This document shows, piece after piece, positions 41,857 through 51,391 of a stretch of 64,000 bases of DNA (its first letter is position 1; each line of letters begins with the position of its first letter). This stretch comes from Mycolicibacterium chubuense NBB4. Lineage in GTDB: Bacteria > Actinomycetota > Actinomycetes > Mycobacteriales > Mycobacteriaceae. Both the position numbers and the translations under genes were made by a program. The DNA is taken from NCBI RefSeq assembly GCF_000266905.1, contig NC_018022.1, forward strand, positions 310,001 through 374,000, in the 5' to 3' direction. The notes beneath the pieces are model-generated. The model ran no database searches and had not been told where the DNA came from. It was given only the letters and a program-made list of their open reading frames with translations.

Positions 41857-43266
41857 ATGACCGCACGCCATATCGTCGCCATCGGCGGCAGCGACGCCGG
41901 AATCAGCGCCGCCCTGCGCATCCGCGAACTCGACCCCAGCACCGAGGTCACCGTGGTCGTCGCCGACGCCTACCCCAACTTCTCCATCTGCGGCATCCCC
42001 TACTACGTCTCCGGGGAGGTCACGCACTGGACCAACCTCGCCCACCGCACCGCCGCCGACCTGGCTGCCACCGGCATGCGGGTCCTCACCGACACCCGCG
42101 CCACCCGAATCAACGCCGCTGACCACACCCTCGACGTCCTCGACCCCACCGGGGCGCCCACCGAACTGTCCTATGACGCCCTGATCGTCGGCACCGGCGC
42201 CGTCAGTGCCCGCCCACCGATCGACGGTTTGACCGGACCGGACGCCCTCGGCCCGAACGATGGTGTGCACCTGCTGCATTCGATGGGCGACACCTTCGCC
42301 GTCATGGACTCCCTGGAGCAACGCGACCCCAAGACCGCGGTCATCATCGGCGCCGGCTACATCGGCCTGGAGATGGCCGAAGGGCTCACCACCCGCGGTA
42401 TCGCCGTCACCCAGATCGAGGCGCTGCCCGAAGTGCTGCCGACCGTCGACCCCGAGCTGGGCGCCCTGGTCCACGACGAACTGGAACGCCACGGCGTTCG
42501 GGTCCTCACCAACACCACCGTCTCCGCCGTCACCCGCACCGAAACCGGCGCCCTCACCGTGACCGCCCACCGAGGCGGCGAAACACTCGAAAAGACCGTT
42601 GATTTCGTCCTCGTCGTCGTCGGCGTGCGCCCCGATGTGGAGCTGGCCGCCGATGCCGGCGCCGAACTGGGGATCAAGGGTGCGATCGCCGTGGACGAGA
42701 CGATGCGCACCACCCTGCCGGACGTGTTCGCCGCCGGTGACTGCGTGCACACCCACCACCGCCTCCTCGGCGTGACCTGGCTGCCGCTGGGCACCACCGC
42801 CCACAAGCAGGGCCGCGTCGCCGGGGAGAACGCCCTCGGCGGCTCAGCCCGGTTCGCCGGCAGCCTGGGCACCCAGGTGGTCAAGGTCTTCGACCTGGTG
42901 GCCGCCCGCACCGGCCTGCGTGAGCACGAAGTGCTCGCCGCAGACCGCGGCTGGACCCCGGTCACCGCCACGGCCACCCCGGATGACCACAAGGCCTACT
43001 ACCCGGGTGCGACCCCGATCCACATCCGTATCACCGGTGACGAACACACCGGCCGGCTGCTCGGGGCGCAGTTGGTCGGACACCGCAGCGCCGAGGTGTC
43101 CAAGCGGGTCGACACCTACGCCGCCGCACTGTTCCACGACATGACCGTCGAGGGCTTCTCCGATTTGGACCTGTCCTACACCCCGCCGCTCGGATCGCCC
43201 TGGGACGCCACCCAAATGGCCACCCAGACCTGGGCCCGCCACCTTCGGGCCACAGCGTTCAGCTGA
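41857..43266 (+). CDS. CoA-disulfide reductase/NADH oxidase-like flavoprotein
   Basis: A 469-aa FAD/NAD(P)H protein of the single-Cys disulfide reductase group: HIVAIGGSDAGISAALRIRELDPSTEVTVVVADAYPNFSICGIPYYVSGE has the redox Cys in the S-x-C-G-x-P-Y motif. A second Rossmann motif (AVIIGAGYIGLEMAEGLTTRG) and FAAGDCVHTHH follow. Homologues in actinobacterial ars operons are often annotated this way, but their role (perhaps keeping thiols reduced or acting on arsenical-thiol adducts) is unproven. It is the last rightward gene and its end overlaps the convergent MFS gene by 8 bases. Confidence 0.87.
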   Translation: MTARHIVAIGGSDAGISAALRIRELDPSTEVTVVVADAYPNFSICGIPYYVSGEVTHWTNLAHRTAADLAATGMRVLTDTRATRINAADHTLDVLDPTGAPTELSYDALIVGTGAVSARPPIDGLTGPDALGPNDGVHLLHSMGDTFAVMDSLEQRDPKTAVIIGAGYIGLEMAEGLTTRGIAVTQIEALPEVLPTVDPELGALVHDELERHGVRVLTNTTVSAVTRTETGALTVTAHRGGETLEKTVDFVLVVVGVRPDVELAADAGAELGIKGAIAVDETMRTTLPDVFAAGDCVHTHHRLLGVTWLPLGTTAHKQGRVAGENALGGSARFAGSLGTQVVKVFDLVAARTGLREHEVLAADRGWTPVTATATPDDHKAYYPGATPIHIRITGDEHTGRLLGAQLVGHRSAEVSKRVDTYAAALFHDMTVEGFSDLDLSYTPPLGSPWDATQMATQTWARHLRATAFS

Positions 43267-44485
43267 CCCCGACGATCGGCGTGGGGGTCTGGACCCGCGG
43301 TCTGGTGGCGGCCGCCACCAGCGCCCCCGCGCCGGCGATCGCCCCGAGGGCGACGAACATGGCGGCGTAGCTGCCCAGGAGGCTGGCCAGGGCCGCGCCG
43401 ACGAAGGGTCCGACCGCGGTGGCGATCATGATCGGTGCGGTTAGGATTCCGCTGAGATGGCCGTAGTGGGTGGCGCCCCAGCGTTCGGTGACGGCGGTGG
43501 CTTGCAGCAGCGTCATGATGCCGCGCATCACCCCCGCGCCGACGGCAACTGCCACCAGCGCCGCGTAGGTGCTGAACAGACCGAGCAACGCGGTGGTGCC
43601 CGCGACACCGGCCATGACGATCACCGTGCGGGGCACGACGCCGACGCGACGCACCAACCTCTGATAGCCCAGGCGGCCCAGCACTTGTCCCGCGCCGCCC
43701 AGGCCCAGCGCGACCGCGGCGGCCCCGGTGCTGATGCCGCGCTGGCTCATCAACGGCACCAGGTTCGCGATCACCGCATACGACGCCAACCCGGCCAGCG
43801 CGAACGCCGCTACCAACGCGAGGAACGGCCCACTGCGCGCGGTGCGACCCGGCGCCTCGACATGGTGATGCTGAGTGATCACCGGCGGCCAGGGGCGCCG
43901 CAAACCGAAGAAGTGCGCCGGAATCGTGATCACCGCCATGGTCGCCGCCAGGACGAGATAGGTGTGGCGCCAACTCATCTGAGCGGACAGCGCCGCGGTC
44001 AGCGGTGCGAACACGGTGCTGGCGAAACCCGCTACCAACGTCAACGCCGTCAGCGCGCGGACCGCGTCGGTGCCGAAGAACCGGGTCAGCGCCGCGAAGG
44101 CGGGTGCGTAGAACACCGCGCTCATCGCTACCCCGGCCAGCACCCACGCCGCCACGAACAGGCCGTAGTTGGGTGCGGCGACGACGGCGACCACCGCCAG
44201 GGGGCCCAGCACGGAGCCGGCGGTCATGATCCAGCGCGGGCCGACGCAGTCCAGCCACCGTCCGACGGGGATGCCCACCGCCGCCGAGGTGACCAGCCCG
44301 GCGGAGAACGCGGCGGTCACCGCCGGGGCGGACCATCCGGTGTCGGCGCTGATCTGCTCGGAGAGCACGGTGAAGGCGTAGTACAGCACGCCCCAGCTGG
44401 TGATCTCGGTGACGCACAACGTCAGCAGCACCCACCGCAACCCGTGGGCTATGGTGGGTGCCGCAGCAGTATCCGCCTGTGTCAT
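43259..44485 (-). CDS. MFS transporter in ars cluster
   Basis: A 12-helix major facilitator of 408 aa from ATG 44485, which overlaps the arsO stop (ATGA). Helix 1 reads LRWVLLTLCVTEITSWGVLYYAFTVLSEQI, and GIPVGRWLDCVGPRWIMTAG is the loop 2-3 motif. This is the MFS group often found next to arsO, and probably exports an arsenical (or an ArsO product); the substrate is not proven. Upstream in-frame starts exist inside arsO but are unlikely. Confidence 0.87.
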   Translation of the reverse strand: MTQADTAAAPTIAHGLRWVLLTLCVTEITSWGVLYYAFTVLSEQISADTGWSAPAVTAAFSAGLVTSAAVGIPVGRWLDCVGPRWIMTAGSVLGPLAVVAVVAAPNYGLFVAAWVLAGVAMSAVFYAPAFAALTRFFGTDAVRALTALTLVAGFASTVFAPLTAALSAQMSWRHTYLVLAATMAVITIPAHFFGLRRPWPPVITQHHHVEAPGRTARSGPFLALVAAFALAGLASYAVIANLVPLMSQRGISTGAAAVALGLGGAGQVLGRLGYQRLVRRVGVVPRTVIVMAGVAGTTALLGLFSTYAALVAVAVGAGVMRGIMTLLQATAVTERWGATHYGHLSGILTAPIMIATAVGPFVGAALASLLGSYAAMFVALGAIAGAGALVAAATRPRVQTPTPIVGVS

Positions 44486-45831
44486 CCGCCAATGGGGTTG
44501 AGCGACAACGACAACGGTTGCAGCGACACCGGCTGCGATGCCGGGGCTGGCCCGCAGCACCCGCCACCAGTGTTCTCGCTATCGGGAGCGTCGAACAATC
44601 CGGCGCCGTTGCACACCCCGGTGTCGGGCAGCGTCAGTTCTACCCGACGGGCGGCCTCGTGGTCACCGGCCAGTTCGGCGGCGATGCTGCGGACCTGCTC
44701 GTAGCCGGTCATCGCCAGGAACGTCGGTGCCCGCCCGTAGGACTTCATTCCCGCGATGTACAGATTCGGCTCCGGGTGGGCCAATTCGGCGGCGCCGTGC
44801 GGCAGGACGCTGCCGCACGAGTGCATGTTCGGATCGATCGAACCGGCCAAGTTGACCGGGGCCTGCAAGATCGGATCCAGTTCGATGCGCATCTCCGACA
44901 GGAACGACAGGTCCGGTCGGAACCCGGTCAGCACCACCACGTGATCAGCCGGCGCCAACGCCCGCCCATCCTCCGCGGTCAGCACTGCCCGGCCGTCCAC
45001 CAGATCGACGCGCTCAGTCCGGAACCCGGTCGACAACGCCACCCTGCCGTCGTCGACCGCTTCCTTGGATCGCACACCCAGAGCACCACGCTGGGGGAGT
45101 TCATCGGCCGCACCGCCGCCGAAGGTGTCCTCGGAGACCCCGCGGCGCAGCACCCACGTCACCGTCGTCGACGGATCCTTGCGCACCACCTCACCGAGCT
45201 GGATCACCGCGGTCATCGCCGAATGCCCGCTGCCGACCACCACCACATGCTTACCCGCCAACGTCGAGGCCCGGGCCAGCGTCGGCGGAACGTAGGTCAG
45301 CACCCCAGAGGCCGCCGCCGCACGTTCCCCTACCGCCGGAACACCATCAGCGCCAGCAGGATTGGGCTGACCCCAGGTGCCCGACGCATCGATGACGGCC
45401 TGGGCCTGCACCCGACATTCTGTGCCGTCAGCGTTGCTCACGTGCACCACGAACGGCGTCTCAGCGCGGCCCGGGCTGACCAGCCGATCACGGCCCAGCC
45501 GCGACACCGCCTCCACCCGCGCGCCGTACTGGACCCGCTTGCCCAAGGCATCGGCCACCGGCGCCAGGTAGCCGTCGATCCACTCCCGACCAGTTGGGAA
45601 CCCCGAGTCGTGGGCGGTCCACCCGGTCGGCTCCAGCAGCGTGGCGGCGGCGGGGTCGACCAATTCGGGCCAGGGGGAGAACGTGCGCACGTGCTCCCAC
45701 TGCTCGACCGCCGCAGCAGGACTCGAGCCGGCCTCCAACACCAGCGGGGTGAGTCCACGCTCCAACAGGTGCGCGGCCGCCGCCAAACCCAACGGTCCAG
45801 CCCCGATCACCACGACGGGCAGCTCCGACAT
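44482..45831 (-). CDS. arsO: ArsO-like flavin-dependent monooxygenase
   Basis: A 449-aa flavoprotein: VVVIGAGPLGLAAAAHLLERG (FAD), HVVVVGSGHSAMTAVIQLGE (NADPH), and VLTGFRPDLSFLSE. It belongs to the group named ArsO in ars operons and is related to flavin monooxygenases. A Cys-rich C-terminal segment (DTGVCNGAGLFDAPDSENTGGGCCGPA) may bind arsenite. It leads the leftward arsO-MFS operon and is divergent from a second arsR. Its reaction on arsenicals is not well established. Confidence 0.87.
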   Translation of the reverse strand: MSELPVVVIGAGPLGLAAAAHLLERGLTPLVLEAGSSPAAAVEQWEHVRTFSPWPELVDPAAATLLEPTGWTAHDSGFPTGREWIDGYLAPVADALGKRVQYGARVEAVSRLGRDRLVSPGRAETPFVVHVSNADGTECRVQAQAVIDASGTWGQPNPAGADGVPAVGERAAAASGVLTYVPPTLARASTLAGKHVVVVGSGHSAMTAVIQLGEVVRKDPSTTVTWVLRRGVSEDTFGGGAADELPQRGALGVRSKEAVDDGRVALSTGFRTERVDLVDGRAVLTAEDGRALAPADHVVVLTGFRPDLSFLSEMRIELDPILQAPVNLAGSIDPNMHSCGSVLPHGAAELAHPEPNLYIAGMKSYGRAPTFLAMTGYEQVRSIAAELAGDHEAARRVELTLPDTGVCNGAGLFDAPDSENTGGGCCGPAPASQPVSLQPLSLSLNPIGG

Positions 45832-45880
45832 CCCAGACTCCTCTCATCGACGTTCTTCGATGGGATCGATCGTGCTCGAC

Positions 45881-45900
45881 GCATCGACGTTTGTCAATGC
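45881..45900. promoter_or_regulatory. Divergent ars operator
   Basis: GCATCGACGTTTGTCAATGC is an interrupted palindrome (GCAT-GAC-N4-GTC-ATGC) between arsO and the second arsR. A related ATCGAC...TCGAT half lies at 45847-45861. The spacing fits ArsR repression of both directions. Confidence 0.6.
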
Positions 45901-45919
45901 GTGTGCCAGTATGGATGGC

Positions 45920-46279
45920 ATGACCACCGCAACCGTCTCGTTGACCTCCAGCGACGTGGCTGCGTGCTGCTCACCACTCACCGGCGGCGTGTTGGACACC
46001 CCCGCCGCCGAACGTCTCGCCATGGTGTTCAAGGCGCTCGCCGACCCCGCACGGGTCAAGCTGGTGTCCCTCATCGCCGCATCCGACGGCGGGGAAGCCT
46101 GCATCTGCGACCTCACCGAACCACTCGGCTTGACCCAGCCCACGGTGTCCCATCACATGAAGCTGCTCGTCGACAGCGGCCTCGTCAGCCGCGACCAACG
46201 CGGCAAATGGGCCTACTACCGCGTCAACGCCGAAGCCTTGGACCGCATCGCCACCGCAGTGTCGACCCATCCGGTGTAA
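45920..46279 (+). CDS. Second ArsR-family repressor
   Basis: A 119-aa ArsR/SmtB regulator (122 aa if ATG 45911 is used). GGEACICDLTEPLGLTQPTVSHHMKLLVDSGLV contains the Cys-x-Cys arsenite site in the DNA-binding helix and the recognition helix; VAACCSPL supplies further N-terminal thiols as in actinobacterial ArsR. It is divergent from arsO across the 45881 operator. Compared with the first arsR the core is similar but the ends differ, so it is probably a separately acquired paralogue. Confidence 0.9.
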   Translation: MTTATVSLTSSDVAACCSPLTGGVLDTPAAERLAMVFKALADPARVKLVSLIAASDGGEACICDLTEPLGLTQPTVSHHMKLLVDSGLVSRDQRGKWAYYRVNAEALDRIATAVSTHPV

Positions 46280-46384
46280 TGGGCTGGGCCGAATATGTGC
46301 GTCATGCCAGGTGGCAATTGAATCGTGGATCGAAATGGACCGAGAAGGGCCGGTCGATAGGGGCCGGCCCGGTGATGCGGCGGT

Positions 46385-46727
46385 TCATCTGGTCGTGAGG
46401 ACCACGGCAAGATCTTCTGTAATCGGCATGAAATTCATCAGCCCGGCCGCAACGCGGCCGGTGTTGCCGACCGGATACCGACCGGTCATCGAGCCGGGAG
46501 CGGCGACGATCAAGCGCAGCACCTGTCCCACTGCTTCCCGGCGGTCGTGCTGGTGCAGCGCCAACACCAACATGGCGGCGTGATTGCAGGTATGCAGCCA
46601 CGGATCTGGTTGCGACACAATATGAGCCCGCTCCAGATGCCGCCACCGGGTCAACGGATCGACGGCGGTTTGGCGGCTGCCATCTCGCTGCGATACACCG
46701 TCGAGCCTGCGTGTTGATTGAGGGCAT
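46385..46727 (-). pseudogene. Frameshifted DUF3703-family gene
   Basis: The last 85 codons read TRWRHLERAHIVSQPDPWLHTCNHAAMLVLALHQHDRREAVGQVLRLIVAAPGSMTGRYPVGNTGRVAAGLMNFMPITEDLAVVL, the clear body of a DUF3703 protein (HLERAHI...GNTG). The beginning is scattered over other frames: MPSINTQARR from ATG 46727, then VYRSEMAAAK, then the body. At least two frameshifts are needed. DUF3703 genes often accompany arsenic or metal genes; this one is dead. Confidence 0.65.
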
Positions 46728-46876
46728 CGACGTTGCTCCTTTCCCTCTCGTCCGCAATTGTGGGTTAGAGAAGCCCTTTCCAGTCACAGGTCGATTGCCG
46801 CCCATCGTCCGAAATGATCGACGACCGCGGATGGCATCGCGGACAAATGATCTATCTCGAACGCTATCATCGTTTT

Positions 46877-47683
46877 ATGACGATGAATCAGCTGGGTGCT
46901 GATCTCAGCGTTGCACCGCGTTGGGGCGGTGCGGCGCTGCTGCGGTCGGGGGTGTTGGCGTTCGCCGGATCGATCGGTCCCACGGACGTGCATGCCCACC
47001 ATGCCGTGCAGATCATCACCGCAACAACGCCTTTCAGCGTGCTTGACGGGCACGGCGCGCGACACCGGGCCACAAAGGTGGTCGTGCCCGCCGACGCGCC
47101 CCATCGGATCGAGGCCGGTGCCCACGAGGCAACGGTGATGTTTCTGGAGCCGGAATCGCAGCCGGGACGGGCCGCACACACTCGTGCGGTCCGCTCCGGG
47201 TGGACGGTCACCCCGGTACTGGGTGTCACCCGTCGACGGGCGCTGGTCGCGGTGGTCGACGAGCTGATCGCGCACCTGACGCCCGCCACCGCCGAATACG
47301 GCCCAGCGGCGCGTCATCCCGCCATCGACGAAGGGCTGCGGTTGCTGCCCGACCTGGTGGCGGCGGGCCCGGTCAGCGGTACGGAACTAGCCGCCCAGGT
47401 CGGCTTGTCGGCGAGCCGGCTAGCCGCCCAGGTCGGCTTGTCGGCGAGCCGGCTGACGCATCTGTTCACCGAGCAGGTCGGCATCCCGCTGCGCCGTTAC
47501 GTGTTGTGGTCACGGCTGCGGATCGCGATCACTCGCGTCCAGGCCGGGGACGACCTCACTGCGGCGGCGCACGGCGCGGGGTTCGCCGATAGTGCCCACC
47601 TCACCCGCACCACTCGCGAGATGTTCGGCCTACCGCCCTCGGTGCTGAGCCGGCACGTGTCCTGGGACCTCGACAGCGGGTAG
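46877..47683 (+). CDS. AraC-family regulator with duplicated HTH segment
   Basis: An AraC-type regulator, 268 aa from ATG 46877 (the frame is open to 46814). The N-terminal cupin-like part reads HAHHAVQIITATTPFSVLDGHGARHRATKVVVPADAPHRIEAG, and the C-terminal double HTH ends AAAHGAGFADSAHLTRTTREMFGLPPSVLSR. The first HTH contains LAAQVGLSASR twice in a row owing to a 33-bp tandem duplication. This should lengthen or break the first recognition helix, so binding may be impaired or changed. It precedes a fatty acid hydroxylase gene that may be its target. Confidence 0.8.
   Translation: MTMNQLGADLSVAPRWGGAALLRSGVLAFAGSIGPTDVHAHHAVQIITATTPFSVLDGHGARHRATKVVVPADAPHRIEAGAHEATVMFLEPESQPGRAAHTRAVRSGWTVTPVLGVTRRRALVAVVDELIAHLTPATAEYGPAARHPAIDEGLRLLPDLVAAGPVSGTELAAQVGLSASRLAAQVGLSASRLTHLFTEQVGIPLRRYVLWSRLRIAITRVQAGDDLTAAAHGAGFADSAHLTRTTREMFGLPPSVLSRHVSWDLDSG
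47387..47452 (+). repeat. Exact 33-bp tandem duplication in the AraC-type gene
   Basis: Units 47387-47419 and 47420-47452 are identical and begin CTAGCCGCCCAGGTC. In frame they add eleven residues to the first DNA-binding helix-turn-helix. Identity of the copies shows a recent event. Confidence 0.9.
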
Positions 47684-47710
47684 CCGAATCATTCAAGCGT
47701 CGACACAGGC

Positions 47711-48736
47711 GTGACCACGACGATTCACGGCATGAGCACAGTTTCTCCGACATCGAGGCCGGCTACCGCCGCGGTAAAGGTGGTGGCCCGGTACGGCTAC
47801 GTCCCGTTCATGCTGATCGGCCTCAACGGCGCGGGTATTGCCCTGGCCGCGGCCGGGGCACCGAAGTACTGGCTGCTGGCCATTCTGACGGTGGCGATCG
47901 CCACGGCGTTTGTGGTGGAGCGGGTCATCCCGTATGACCCCGAGTGGAACCACGACCGCGCCGATGGCAGCCGCGACCGCATCCACGTCGCGGTCAATGA
48001 AACCCTCATCCTGGCCAGCGTCGCCGCCATCCCGCTGCTGGCCGCGATCGTGCCCGCACCCCAGCTGTGGCCCCACAGTTGGCCTTTCGTCGCGCAGGTC
48101 CTCGCTGCGATCCTGGTCGCGGACTTCGGCATCACCGTCGTCCATCTGGCCAGCCACAAGATCGGCGTGCTGTGGCGCTTCCACGCGGTGCACCACAGCA
48201 TCACCCGCTTCTACGGCCTCAACGGCCTGATGAAACACCCCCTGCACCAGACCATGGAGATGGCCGCCGGCGTCGCGCCCCTGATCCTGATCGGCCTGCC
48301 GGTCGACGTCGCTTCTGTGTTGGCGCTGGCGGTGGCGATCCAGCTGCTGCTGCAGCACTCCAACGCCGATTACCGCATCGGCCCCGCCAAGTACGTCTTG
48401 GCCCTCAACGAGGGCCACCGCTTCCACCACCTCAAGTGGGCCGGCGTTGGTGACGTCAACTTCGGGCTGTTCACCCTGGTGTGGGATCACCTGCTGCGCA
48501 CCTACTCCTATGACCCCGCCCGCCGCTTCGACTCCACCCAACTCGGCATGGCCGCCAAACCCGACTACCCCACCAGCTACCTCCGGCAGATGGTTTACCC
48601 GTTCACCCGCGGCGGCGGCTGCACCCTCCCGTCCAGTCCGATGTCGAACGACAACCCGGAAACGCCGACAGCGGCGGAACCCGACCTTGAATTAGGGCAC
48701 CGGCGAGGTTATCGCCCCACACGCGAAAGCACGTAG
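47711..48736 (+). CDS. Fatty acid hydroxylase/sterol desaturase family protein
   Basis: A membrane di-iron oxygenase of about 340 aa (GTG 47711, or ATG 47732 giving 334 aa). The histidine boxes are HLASHK, FHAVHHS, HPLH and EGHRFHHLKWAG, in the order of the fatty acid hydroxylase superfamily, between four or more hydrophobic helices. It would hydroxylate a lipid at the membrane. It follows the AraC-type regulator by 27 bases, which suggests linked regulation. Substrate is unknown. Confidence 0.85.
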   Translation: MTTTIHGMSTVSPTSRPATAAVKVVARYGYVPFMLIGLNGAGIALAAAGAPKYWLLAILTVAIATAFVVERVIPYDPEWNHDRADGSRDRIHVAVNETLILASVAAIPLLAAIVPAPQLWPHSWPFVAQVLAAILVADFGITVVHLASHKIGVLWRFHAVHHSITRFYGLNGLMKHPLHQTMEMAAGVAPLILIGLPVDVASVLALAVAIQLLLQHSNADYRIGPAKYVLALNEGHRFHHLKWAGVGDVNFGLFTLVWDHLLRTYSYDPARRFDSTQLGMAAKPDYPTSYLRQMVYPFTRGGGCTLPSSPMSNDNPETPTAAEPDLELGHRRGYRPTREST

Positions 48737-48828
48737 GACGGGCAGATGCCTGACTTGATGCAGCCCAAACCACGCCATTGTTGACAATGGTGGGGCGCAG
48801 AATACGTTGCAATCTGCCGGTACTGAAC

Positions 48829-51384
48829 TCACGCCTTTGGCCCCCGATTTTCCGATGGCGGGGTGCAGTAGACGCCCCGCTGTCGTTCGAGGACAGCCGT
48901 GGCAGTTTGTCCCCGTTTCGACCACACCGCGGTGAGCGAGTGAATCCATTTACGGAGGACGGTGTTGGCGACCTGGGTGAGCAGGATGCCGACGACGATC
49001 GCGGCCAGCACGCCGACGAGCCTGTGTTCGCCGAACAGCGGATACACCTGATAGTGCGTCAGGTAGATGAACAGTGACGCCTCGGCGATCACACCGGCGG
49101 TGACCGTGAACGCCGACGGGCAGCGGATGGCGGGCAGCCAGATCAGCAGCGCCAGGCCGAGGAACACCAGGGCCTCGCGATTGGGCTGGCCGAAGTACCC
49201 GACGATGCCAACGGCGAGGACCGCGGTCACGGCGAGCCGCTGCCACACCGTCGACGACTTCGAGGCGGCCCAGCCGATCGCGAAGAACCAGAACGCCAGC
49301 ATGGTGAACCACGCCGCCTTGCCCAGCCCGATGCCGAAGACGTCCCACCGCAGGGCCATGCCGAGGGCGAGGAATGCCGCGGCGACGCCGAACGGCCACC
49401 GGCGTTCGGCGCGGTCGCCCCACCGCGTCGCGCACAGCAGCGCCAGCCCGGCCAGGACCCACACCAGGACTTCGACGAACCACAATCGCCCGGCGGTCAT
49501 GCTGTCGTCGGGGCCGAGGAACTTGTTGGCCAGCAACAGGTTCGAGGCCGCGTAGTCGTCGGTGACGAGTAGCGCGAACGCCACCCACAGGATCGCGGGC
49601 ACGGCGATCGAGCCGATGGTGCTGGCCAGGTGGCGTACCCGGGTGGCGCGCGGCAGGGGCGTGAGGCAGAAGCGGCCGAAGTTGTATCCGGCCACGCCCA
49701 GCAGGATGTGAGCGCCGCCCCACAGCACCCACAGCTCGGCGTGCGATCCGGCGACCAGGACTATCGCCGCCGCACGCAGCGCCACGCTGGTCTCGAGTGT
49801 CGTTCCCCACCACCGGCGGGTCTTGCGGGCGGACTCCAGCTCGCTGAGCGGCAGTCGCTGCCAGTCCGCGGGCAGGTGCCCGAGCGCGCGTTCGAGCCGC
49901 ACCGACATGGCGACGTAGGACAACGAGTTGCCGCCGAGGTCGACGAAGCTGCAGCGCGGGTCGATCTCGGCCGCGTCGATCTGCAGCACGTCGGCGAACA
50001 GACCACGCAGATGCAGGCGGGCGTCGTCGGTGGCCCGCTCGGCAGCGCGCTCCCGCAGGCTGCGGTAGTCCGGCTTGCCGGTGGACAGCCGTGGGATCTC
50101 GTCGACGTCGACCACCCGGATCGCCGCCCGCGGAAGCCCGGACGCATCGGCCGCCACGGATGCGACGTCGCAATCTTCGGGACGTTCGGCGGCGCCGACG
50201 ATCAAGAGGCCGTCGCCGTCGGTGCAGATCGCGTCGACGCGGTACGCGTGCAGGGCCGACTCGACGCGTTGCAGGTCGATGCGCAGCCCGTACAGCTTCA
50301 CGAACCGGTCGCTGCGGCCGACCACCTCGTAGAGGCCGTCGGCGCGCCGTCGGGCGACGTCGCCGGTGCGCAGTTCCTCGACACCGGCACCAGCGGCGAG
50401 GTCGGTGGTGGTGTGGGCGTAGCCCATCATCACGTTCGGTCCGCGGTAGATGAGTTCGCCCGTGCCGTCGGGCATGCCGTCGACGGGTTCGATGCGGAAC
50501 GAGCCGCCGGGGATTGGAACGCCGATCGACTCGGGTTGGTCGTGGGCGAGTTCCGGCGGCAGGTAGGCCATGCGCGCGGTGGCCTCGGTGGCGCCGTACA
50601 TCACGAAGAACCGCCACCCCGAGCGTGCGCCGAGACCGGCGAGCCGCCGCACGCGGTCCGGGTCGAGCCGTCCGCCGGCCTGGGTGACGTAGCGCAGGTT
50701 CGGCAGCGACATGGCCTCGAAGCCGATCCGGTCGAGCAGGTCGAAGGTGTGCGGAACGCCCGCGAATGACGTTGCGCCGTGGGTGCGGAACGACTCCCAG
50801 AAGTCGTCGTCGACGACGGACAGTTCGGTGAGCACGAGTGCGGCCCCGCGCAGCAGGTGACTGTGGATCACCGACAGCCCGTAGCAGTACGACATCGGCA
50901 GAGTCGTTGCCGCCCTGTCGGTTCGGGTGATGTCGAGGTAGGTGGCGATGGACTCGGCGTTGGCGGCGAGGTTGAACCGGCACAGCCGTACCAGCTTGGG
51001 GGAACCGGTGCTGCCGGACGTGGAGAGCAGCAGGGCCAGGTCCGGGTGGAGTTCGTGAGCGGGACGGTGGCGTGGCCCCTCGGTGATGACGCCGTCGGTG
51101 ACGATGACGTCCGGGTGGTAGGTCTCGACGACCGACCGGTGGTCGCCGCCCGCCGGGATGGGCAGCACGACGTGGTGGCCCGCGAGCGCGCCGAGGTAGG
51201 TCACCAGCGTGGGTAGGTCGTTGCGGGTCTCGAGCAGGACGAGCTTGCGCCGCGTGCCCAGTTCGGCGGCCCGGTCGGCGACCCGAGTCGCGAGTTCTGC
51301 GTAGCTGACGGTCTGCTCGGACGTGATCACCGCGACGTCGTCGCCGTGGCAGGCGAGGTGGTCGACGAACCGTTCGAACATCAT
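48829..51384 (-). CDS. Adenylation-carrier-acyltransferase membrane fusion protein
   Basis: An 851-aa fusion. Residues 1-430 are an AMP-forming acyl/amino acid ligase (LLLSTSGSTGSPKLVRL, MYGATEATARMAYLP, YRGPNVMMGY, RSDRFVKLYGLRIDLQRVE). Around 460-500 is a carrier domain with the phosphopantetheine Ser in DLGGNSLSYVAM. From about 540 on come some ten membrane helices of acyltransferase-3 type (ending IYLTHYQVYPLFGEHR). It should activate an acid, load it on its own carrier and transfer it to a membrane acceptor. It is last in the Fe(III) ABC transporter operon. ATG 51384 is chosen; GTG 51417 overlaps the ATPase gene. Confidence 0.82.
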   Translation of the reverse strand: MMFERFVDHLACHGDDVAVITSEQTVSYAELATRVADRAAELGTRRKLVLLETRNDLPTLVTYLGALAGHHVVLPIPAGGDHRSVVETYHPDVIVTDGVITEGPRHRPAHELHPDLALLLSTSGSTGSPKLVRLCRFNLAANAESIATYLDITRTDRAATTLPMSYCYGLSVIHSHLLRGAALVLTELSVVDDDFWESFRTHGATSFAGVPHTFDLLDRIGFEAMSLPNLRYVTQAGGRLDPDRVRRLAGLGARSGWRFFVMYGATEATARMAYLPPELAHDQPESIGVPIPGGSFRIEPVDGMPDGTGELIYRGPNVMMGYAHTTTDLAAGAGVEELRTGDVARRRADGLYEVVGRSDRFVKLYGLRIDLQRVESALHAYRVDAICTDGDGLLIVGAAERPEDCDVASVAADASGLPRAAIRVVDVDEIPRLSTGKPDYRSLRERAAERATDDARLHLRGLFADVLQIDAAEIDPRCSFVDLGGNSLSYVAMSVRLERALGHLPADWQRLPLSELESARKTRRWWGTTLETSVALRAAAIVLVAGSHAELWVLWGGAHILLGVAGYNFGRFCLTPLPRATRVRHLASTIGSIAVPAILWVAFALLVTDDYAASNLLLANKFLGPDDSMTAGRLWFVEVLVWVLAGLALLCATRWGDRAERRWPFGVAAAFLALGMALRWDVFGIGLGKAAWFTMLAFWFFAIGWAASKSSTVWQRLAVTAVLAVGIVGYFGQPNREALVFLGLALLIWLPAIRCPSAFTVTAGVIAEASLFIYLTHYQVYPLFGEHRLVGVLAAIVVGILLTQVANTVLRKWIHSLTAVWSKRGQTATAVLERQRGVYCTPPSENRGPKA

Positions 51385-51391
51385 GGCGCTG

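Noticed and set aside
44458..46398. 646-codon open frame on the + strand opposite arsO
   Set aside because: Arg/His/Gln-rich shadow of arsO; the divergent arsR within it is read in another frame.
48950..50983. Arg/Pro-rich 677-codon frame within the adenylation fusion gene
   Set aside because: Composition is that of an out-of-frame reading of the same strand; the fusion protein has clear motifs.
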